Assembly (NCBI RefSeq): GCF_031455195.1
Contig: NZ_JAVDSH010000012.1
Location: 118,008-182,007 of the forward strand
DNA: 64,000 nucleotides
Direction: 5' to 3'
Source of the DNA: Arthrobacter nitroguajacolicus_D
GTDB taxonomy: Bacteria > Actinomycetota > Actinomycetes > Actinomycetales > Micrococcaceae
The position numbers and the translations under genes were made by a program. Shown here in pieces: positions 59,481-64,000 of the stretch (the first letter of the stretch is position 1; each line of letters begins with the position of its first letter). The notes beneath the pieces are model-generated. The model did no database searches, had not been told where the DNA came from, and was given only the letters and a program-made list of their open reading frames with translations.

Positions 59481-60503
59481 TCACTTCGCATTCGTGGGTT
59501 CGGAGGGTTCACCGTGCCCTGGGTCCCGCGGGCTGGGCAAAGGTGCCGGTGACAGCGTCCTGATCACCGGAATAGGACCGGTGTGGACTTCGCCGCTGCG
59601 GGGAGCCGGGCCACGCCAGCCATGGATGGGAAGCTCGAACTTGCGCACGAGCCGGGCGGAGAACGGGGTCTTGTGCGTGCGGGCGAGCCGTACCGGGGTG
59701 GCTGAGCGCGTCACTTCCACGCGGGCACCCGGAGGCAGGTCCACGGAGCGCCGACCATCGCACCAGAGCACGCCCAACGCGTCGGTACGGTTCATGATTT
59801 CGACGGCCAGCTTGGAACGCGGCGAAACCACCAGGGGCTTCGCGAAGAGCGCGTGGGCGCTGATGGGAACGATGACCAAGGCCTCAACCTCCGGCCACAC
59901 CACGGGCCCGCCCGAAGAGAACGCGTACGCGGTGGAACCCGTAGGAGTCGCCATGACCACGCCATCGCAGCCGAAAGACGTCAGGGGCCGCTCGTCCACC
60001 TCCGTGACGACCTCCAACATCCGTTCGCGGTTGGCCTTTTCGATGGCGGCCTCATTCAAAGCCCACGTGTGCCAAATCTTCTGGCCCTTGATCCACACCT
60101 GAACGTCGATGGTCATGCGTTCTTCCACCGTGTACTGCCGGCTCGCAATCCACTCGACCGTTTGGGCGAGGTCGGCCCGTTCGCTTTCAGCAAGGAAGCC
60201 CACGTGCCCAAGGTTTACCCCGAGCAGCGGGACATCAACCTCACGGACCAGCTCGGCCGCGCGCAGGATGGTGCCGTCACCGCCCAGGACCATGACCAAC
60301 TCCACGTCCTCCAGGCTGACGTGGTCGTTGAGGATCTCGATCGGGGTGTCCAAGGCGCCGAAGAACCGCTCAATATCGGCAAGCTCAGACTTTTGGAGCA
60401 CGGGAACCAAGCCAGACGAGTGCAGCTGCGTACACGCATCCCACGCTGCGCGGAGCGATTCCTCCCGCCCTGTGTGGGCAAGGACCAGTACACGCCTGCT
60501 CAT
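59481..60503 (-). CDS. nadK: NAD kinase
   Basis: This enzyme phosphorylates NAD to NADP with ATP or polyphosphate. The protein has 340 residues. LGGDGT is at 73-78, GVNLGHVGFL at 95-104, the ALNEAAIEK segment follows, and TPTGSTAYAFSSGGP forms the nucleotide site. The C-terminal 40 residues are Pro-rich and not part of the fold. It lies 13 nt after tlyA and 3 nt before recN, the order of Rv1694-Rv1696. Confidence 0.96.
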   Translation of the reverse strand: MSRRVLVLAHTGREESLRAAWDACTQLHSSGLVPVLQKSELADIERFFGALDTPIEILNDHVSLEDVELVMVLGGDGTILRAAELVREVDVPLLGVNLGHVGFLAESERADLAQTVEWIASRQYTVEERMTIDVQVWIKGQKIWHTWALNEAAIEKANRERMLEVVTEVDERPLTSFGCDGVVMATPTGSTAYAFSSGGPVVWPEVEALVIVPISAHALFAKPLVVSPRSKLAVEIMNRTDALGVLWCDGRRSVDLPPGARVEVTRSATPVRLARTHKTPFSARLVRKFELPIHGWRGPAPRSGEVHTGPIPVIRTLSPAPLPSPRDPGHGEPSEPTNAK

Positions 60504-60516
60504 CGGGTTCTGCTTT

Positions 60517-61329
60517 CTAGTGGTTCGGCCAGAGTTTCTCGACTAACGCGGCAACGGCTGCGTCCCGCTCTTCGATCTTAGGCAACACCGCGGACATCCT
60601 GCGCTTCATCCACAGGAAGTATTCAACATTTCCGTCCTGGCCAGGCAGCGGACTGGCCGCCAGGTCCTGAAGATCCAGCCCGGCATCCACGGCCGCACGG
60701 GCCACTTGGGCAACGGCCCGGCGTCGTTCATGTTCCGAGGTGACCACTCCCGACCGGCTCAGCCGCTCCTTGCCTACCTCGAACTGCGGCTTCACCATCA
60801 GGACCATGTCGCCGCCGGGTTCGGTGCATTGGGCAAGCGGGTACACCACCAGGGTCAACGAAATAAAGGACAAGTCCGCGACCGTCAGTTCTGCAAGTCC
60901 GCCGATCTGCTCGGGCGTCATGTAACGGACGTTAAGGCCCTCATGAACGTCCACGCGCGGGTCCTCCCGCAGGTGCGGAACCAACTGTCCGTGCCCCACG
61001 TCCACGGCAACCACTCGCGCGGCCCCTTGCCTCAGCAGAACGTCAGTGAAGCCGCCCGTGGAGGCACCGGCGTCGAGACACCGTTTTTCGGCAACCACGA
61101 CGGCGGGAAACGCCTTCAGCGCGCCGTCCAACTTATGCCCGGCACGGCTGGCGTAAATGTCCTCAAGGTGGGCTTCGACAAGCAGCTCCGTTGCAGCGTC
61201 AACTTGGAGGGCAGCTTTGGCCAGGACCGTCCCTGCGGAACTGACCTTCCCGTCGCTGATGAGCTTGGCAGCGTGGGTCCGGGACCTCGCCAACCCCCGG
61301 GTGACGAGTTCCTGATCAAGTCGTGCCAT
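60517..61329 (-). CDS. tlyA: TlyA-family 16S/23S rRNA 2'-O-methyltransferase
   Basis: This enzyme methylates ribose at C1409 of 16S and C1920 of 23S rRNA in mycobacteria; loss gives capreomycin resistance there. The protein has 270 residues. An S4 RNA-binding domain (LDQELVTRGLARSRTHAAKLI) is followed by an RrmJ-like SAM domain with DAGASTGGFTDVLL at about 86-99 and the VMVKPQFEVG segment. It is the first of the tlyA-nadK-recN set and follows the small ORF at 61333 by 3 nt. Haemolysin annotations of this family are misleading. Confidence 0.94.
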   Translation of the reverse strand: MARLDQELVTRGLARSRTHAAKLISDGKVSSAGTVLAKAALQVDAATELLVEAHLEDIYASRAGHKLDGALKAFPAVVVAEKRCLDAGASTGGFTDVLLRQGAARVVAVDVGHGQLVPHLREDPRVDVHEGLNVRYMTPEQIGGLAELTVADLSFISLTLVVYPLAQCTEPGGDMVLMVKPQFEVGKERLSRSGVVTSEHERRRAVAQVARAAVDAGLDLQDLAASPLPGQDGNVEYFLWMKRRMSAVLPKIEERDAAVAALVEKLWPNH

Positions 61330-61332
61330 GTG

Positions 61333-61587
61333 CTAGCTGTCGCCTTCCGGGCGGTTGTTTGACGGTGCTGACGGGAGGCCCGGCTCAGCGTCCAAGGCCT
61401 CCAACAGGGAGTCGTGGATGCCGGCGTACAGCTCGCCATGGTCAGAAACCGGGGACCCCGCAACATCCGCCAAGGGGCCGAGGGCCTTGTCCACCGGCGC
61501 ATCACCTGTCGGCGTCGCGGTGGCAGGCCACTGGACCGCCGCCGGGCTCTCCGCCTCATGCACGGGGGCGTTGCTGGATTCGGTCAT
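61333..61587 (-). CDS. small hypothetical protein
   Basis: The protein has 84 residues, acidic, rich in Ala, Pro, Glu and Asp, with one possible helix (ELYAGIHDSLLEALDAE). It fits tightly between the HAD phosphatase stop (61597) and tlyA start (61329), like the short Rv1693 of M. tuberculosis. The ATG has only a weak ribosome site. The conserved place supports it being real; no function can be stated. Confidence 0.65.
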   Translation of the reverse strand: MTESSNAPVHEAESPAAVQWPATATPTGDAPVDKALGPLADVAGSPVSDHGELYAGIHDSLLEALDAEPGLPSAPSNNRPEGDS

Positions 61588-61596
61588 CGCACCAGT

Positions 61597-62583
61597 CTAG
61601 TGACTTTGCCATTCCAGCTTGGGAGCCTGGGCTACCGCTGTCTCCGGAACCGCCGCCCACCAAGCGGCACACGCCGCCCGCCAAGAGTCGATGTCAGTTT
61701 CGTCGCCGGTGACCGTGACCGTGCCATCCACGGCAACAGCTGAGGCTGCACCGCAACGGAACGTACCGTCCTCGCTCACGACCTCCGGGTAAGGGGCATA
61801 CAGACCCTCAAGGTCCGCCAACAAATAGTCGGGACGCTCATCCGAGCGCGCAGCCAGGATGGTGTGCGTCGTATCCACACCAGTGAGGACGGCCGCCGTC
61901 GCAAATCCTGCGCGGTTTCCACCCAGGATGTCGGTGTCCAAGCGGTCGCCCACCACCAATGGGCGATCGGCGTTAAGCCGTTTCGCAGCAGCATGGAAAA
62001 GCGGCGCTTCAGGCTTGCCGGCAACCAACGGTGCCTTGCCGGTGGCAGCAGCTACAGCGGCCACCAAAGTCCCGTTTCCCGGCGCCATGCCCCGGGCCTG
62101 CGGAATGGACATGTCAGTGTTGGTCGCGAACCACATAGCCCCGCCAGCAACCACATAAGAGGCCTCGGCCAGGTCCTTCCAACCGATCTCCGGATTGAAC
62201 CCCTGCACCACTGCCACAGGGTTCTCATCGGCGCTGTGCACGGGCTTGAGCCCTACCAGTTCGATCTCATGTGCCAGTGCTGCGCTGCCGGTGATAAGGA
62301 CATGCGCCCCCGCAGGCAGCATGGAAGCAAGGAGCTCCCCTGCCGCCTGCGAGGAACTGACTACTTGATGGTCCTCAGCCGGGGCGCCCAGCTCACGCAA
62401 ATGCGCTGCGACCTGGGCGGGCGTCCGTGAAGCGTTGTTCGTGACGTAACCCAGGCCAACGCCCACGGTTTCGAGACGCTGCAACGACTCCACGGCTCCA
62501 GGGATGGCGTGCGGTCCTGCATAGACCACGCCATCCAAATCGGAGAGGACAGCATCAAACAATGAGATCAGAGAATCAGCCAT
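61597..62583 (-). CDS. HAD-superfamily phosphatase (NagD / glycerol-3-phosphate phosphatase type)
   Basis: The protein has 328 residues from the ATG at 62581-62583, which overlaps the stop of the upstream gene by 8 nt. The HAD motifs are LSDLDGVV (Asp15 nucleophile, Asp17), YVTNNASRTP, a cap domain, and VVGDRLDTDILGGNRAGF. The M. tuberculosis homologue Rv1692 is a glycerol-3-phosphate phosphatase that recycles glycerophospholipid head parts; this is a plausible role here. Longer upstream frames lie inside the repeat-protein gene and are not used. Confidence 0.9.
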   Translation of the reverse strand: MADSLISLFDAVLSDLDGVVYAGPHAIPGAVESLQRLETVGVGLGYVTNNASRTPAQVAAHLRELGAPAEDHQVVSSSQAAGELLASMLPAGAHVLITGSAALAHEIELVGLKPVHSADENPVAVVQGFNPEIGWKDLAEASYVVAGGAMWFATNTDMSIPQARGMAPGNGTLVAAVAAATGKAPLVAGKPEAPLFHAAAKRLNADRPLVVGDRLDTDILGGNRAGFATAAVLTGVDTTHTILAARSDERPDYLLADLEGLYAPYPEVVSEDGTFRCGAASAVAVDGTVTVTGDETDIDSWRAACAAWWAAVPETAVAQAPKLEWQSH

Positions 62584-64000
62584 TCCGGGAATCGGCGTTC
62601 TCGTCGTCTGCCTCTTCGTGGCCAGCTTCGTCATCCTCAACCGAATCGATATCCGACTCGGCGTCGTTCGACTCAAAGTAGTCCGACTCGGCGTCATCCA
62701 GTTCCACGTCGTCGTGCTCAACATCCGCTGCCGCAGCCTCGACGATGACAGTCTCAGCCTCCGGCTTCACGACGTCGGCGTCCCGGGCCGGCTTCTCGAA
62801 ACGCGGCTTACGCGCGGCTTCTTCTTCCCGCTCGTCCCAGCCGAGGTCAAGGATCTCCGGCTCGGCAAAGTCCCCGACGCCCAAGGCATTCTCGGCAACC
62901 AAGGCCTGGCGGGCCCACTTCTCAGACTCCTCAGTACGGCCCACTGCAGCCAAAGCCTCCGCATAGGCACGGAAAAGGCGTGGGCTGTAGGAAAACGCCC
63001 TGTTGATGTCCAGCTGCGGGATCTCAAGCTCACTGACGGCAGCATCCAGCTGGTTCAGGTCCGAACGGGCGCCCGATGCCACAATGGCGAGCTCAACCTT
63101 GCCCGGAGCATCCAGGTCCTGAGCCTCAGGAGAGCGGACCATATCCAAGGCCCGATCAGGACGACCCAAGCCGCGCTCACAATCGGCCATCACCGGCAAG
63201 TGGACGTTGGAACCACTGATGCGCCGGTACGTGCGGAACTCACGCAAAGCCTCACCATAGTGGCCGGCAGCGTAGGCCGTCAGCCCGACAGCTTCGCGGA
63301 CCACGGAAAGGCGTCCCCCGCGACGGCTCGCAGCCAACGCGTGCTGGAAAGCGAGCTCAGGCTCAATGTCGATCAGGCGGCCGGCCATGACCAGGTGCTT
63401 TGCAACCCAGCCTGCACTCTGCTCCTCGAGGGTCTTGATCTGGTGGCCGGTGGCGCGGTCAAGTTCCTTGCCCGTAACGTCGTCGTCGATCTCAGGGGAA
63501 CGTTCGCGGTCAGGGCGGTTCGCGCTGCGGATGTCCTTGGCGTTGGGAACCCGCGCCGGACGCTCTTCCCAGGAGTTGCCGCGGTCGCTACGGTCACTGC
63601 CGAACGACCGGCGGTCACCATCACGGGCCGGGCGATCGCCACGGTCGTTGTTGAAGGGCTTCCGGTCGCGGTCACCGAACGGCTTGCGGTCACCACGGTC
63701 GTTGTTGAAGGGACGGCGCTCACCATCGCGGGCCGGACGGTCACCACGGTCACCGAAGGGCTTACGGTCGCGGTCACCGAAAGGCTTCCGGTCGCCACGG
63801 TCGTTGTTGAACGGACGGCGCTCACCATCACGGGCCGGACGGTCACCACGGTCACCGAAGGGCTTCCGGTCGCGGTCACCGAATGGCTTCCGGTCGCCAC
63901 GGTCATTGTTGAACGGACGGCGCTCACCATCACGGGCCGGACGGTCACCACGGTCACCGAAGGGCTTCCGGTCGCGGTCACCGAATGGCTTCCGGTCGCC
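62576..64000 (-). CDS. TPR-like protein with 34-residue tandem repeats, 5' end outside window
   Basis: The frame stays open from the stop at 62576 through 64000, 475 codons; an ATG at 63388 is internal, since the same frame continues upstream with coherent sequence. Reading from the amino end: Arg/Asp/Gly-rich repeats of 34 residues (64000 to about 63610), a linker (RVPNAKDIRSANR), a helical TPR-like region (about 63470-62830, with FQHALAASRRGG and YGEALREFRTYRR), and an acidic tail rich in Asp and Glu (about 62770-62579). Position and TPR part match Rv1691, but I do not recall such repeats there. The basic repeats and acidic tail give strong charge polarity. Function is unknown. Confidence 0.8.
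   Translation of the reverse strand, partial: GDRKPFGDRDRKPFGDRGDRPARDGERRPFNNDRGDRKPFGDRDRKPFGDRGDRPARDGERRPFNNDRGDRKPFGDRDRKPFGDRGDRPARDGERRPFNNDRGDRKPFGDRDRKPFNNDRGDRPARDGDRRSFGSDRSDRGNSWEERPARVPNAKDIRSANRPDRERSPEIDDDVTGKELDRATGHQIKTLEEQSAGWVAKHLVMAGRLIDIEPELAFQHALAASRRGGRLSVVREAVGLTAYAAGHYGEALREFRTYRRISGSNVHLPVMADCERGLGRPDRALDMVRSPEAQDLDAPGKVELAIVASGARSDLNQLDAAVSELEIPQLDINRAFSYSPRLFRAYAEALAAVGRTEESEKWARQALVAENALGVGDFAEPEILDLGWDEREEEAARKPRFEKPARDADVVKPEAETVIVEAAAADVEHDDVELDDAESDYFESNDAESDIDSVEDDEAGHEEADDENADSRNG
63614..64000 (-). repeat. 102-bp tandem repeats in the TPR-like gene
   Basis: Corresponding points lie at 63614, 63719, 63821 and 63923, so the step is 105, 102 and 102 bp; the last copy runs off the window. 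Each unit encodes about 34 residues built from short blocks such as GDRDRKPF, GDRGDRPARDGERRPF and NNDRGDRKPF. The two right-hand copies are nearly identical at the DNA level, which suggests recent expansion. Confidence 0.9.

Noticed and set aside
63373..63981. 202-codon minus-strand frame with many Val/Thr/Ser repeats
   Set aside because: It is a shifted reading of the same 102-bp repeats; the correct frame joins the TPR-like region and runs without a stop.
63614..64000. Direct repeats at the right edge as a possible CRISPR array
   Set aside because: The whole 102-bp unit repeats with no unique spacers, and the step is a multiple of three within one open frame, so it is a protein repeat.

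Overview
The window is GC-rich actinobacterial chromosome. The gene content and order fit the Micrococcaceae, most likely Arthrobacter or Paenarthrobacter. This rests on the actinobacterial mraZ/mur cluster, PASTA kinase, GarA, ResR/FtsR-type MerR proteins and TlyA, and on a MurE without the Arg motif of diaminopimelate-adding enzymes, as expected for L-Lys peptidoglycan. Genes are densely packed, with many 1-20 nt overlaps and many GTG starts.

Bases 1-9820 (minus strand) hold the division and cell-wall cluster, read mraZ-rsmH-ftsL-ftsI-murE-murF-mraY-murD (murD cut by the window edge). A promoter overlapped by a three-repeat MraZ box lies in front of it. Bases 10195-25700 continue an order I recall from Mycobacterium tuberculosis Rv2155c-Rv2187: a DUF3040 protein, dinB, lipoprotein plus polyprenyl synthase, an Rv2175c-like DNA-binding protein, a LysM lytic transglycosylase, a PASTA Ser/Thr kinase, class II DAHP synthase, an acyltransferase, two tandem alpha/beta hydrolases, a ROK glucokinase and an acyl-CoA synthetase. 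Pyruvate carboxylase and an orphan ParA follow (25762-30270).

Bases 30365-33432 form the gcvH-garA-ftsR-bfn-resR block (compare Rv1826-Rv1830), followed by a small membrane protein, a divergent MFS/MarR pair and tRNA-Pro(GGG). Bases 36370-44389 hold der, plsC, cmk, tyrA, rluB, scpB, scpA and parA. Bases 54208-64000 hold xerD, nudix, pyrG, recN, nadK, tlyA, a small ORF, a HAD phosphatase and a repeat-rich TPR-like protein. These two parts match the Rv1713-Rv1691 order but are separated by an accessory carbon-use module (44510-54183). That module has a C4-dicarboxylate transporter with its own two-component system, a GntR-controlled methylcitrate operon (prpD-prpB-prpC), a MutT-type nudix and an unknown membrane protein.

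Themes that link the genes are cell-wall growth (mur cluster, MraZ, lytic transglycosylase with MtrA-like repeats, PASTA kinase), kinase signalling to metabolism (kinase, Rv2175c-like protein, GarA), chromosome organisation (ParA, ScpA/B, XerD) and organic-acid use (Dct, Prp, Pyc). I found no insertion sequence, prophage, CRISPR array or classical defence system. The least explained items are the 34-residue repeat protein at the right edge, the regulatory repeats, and the unknown membrane proteins.
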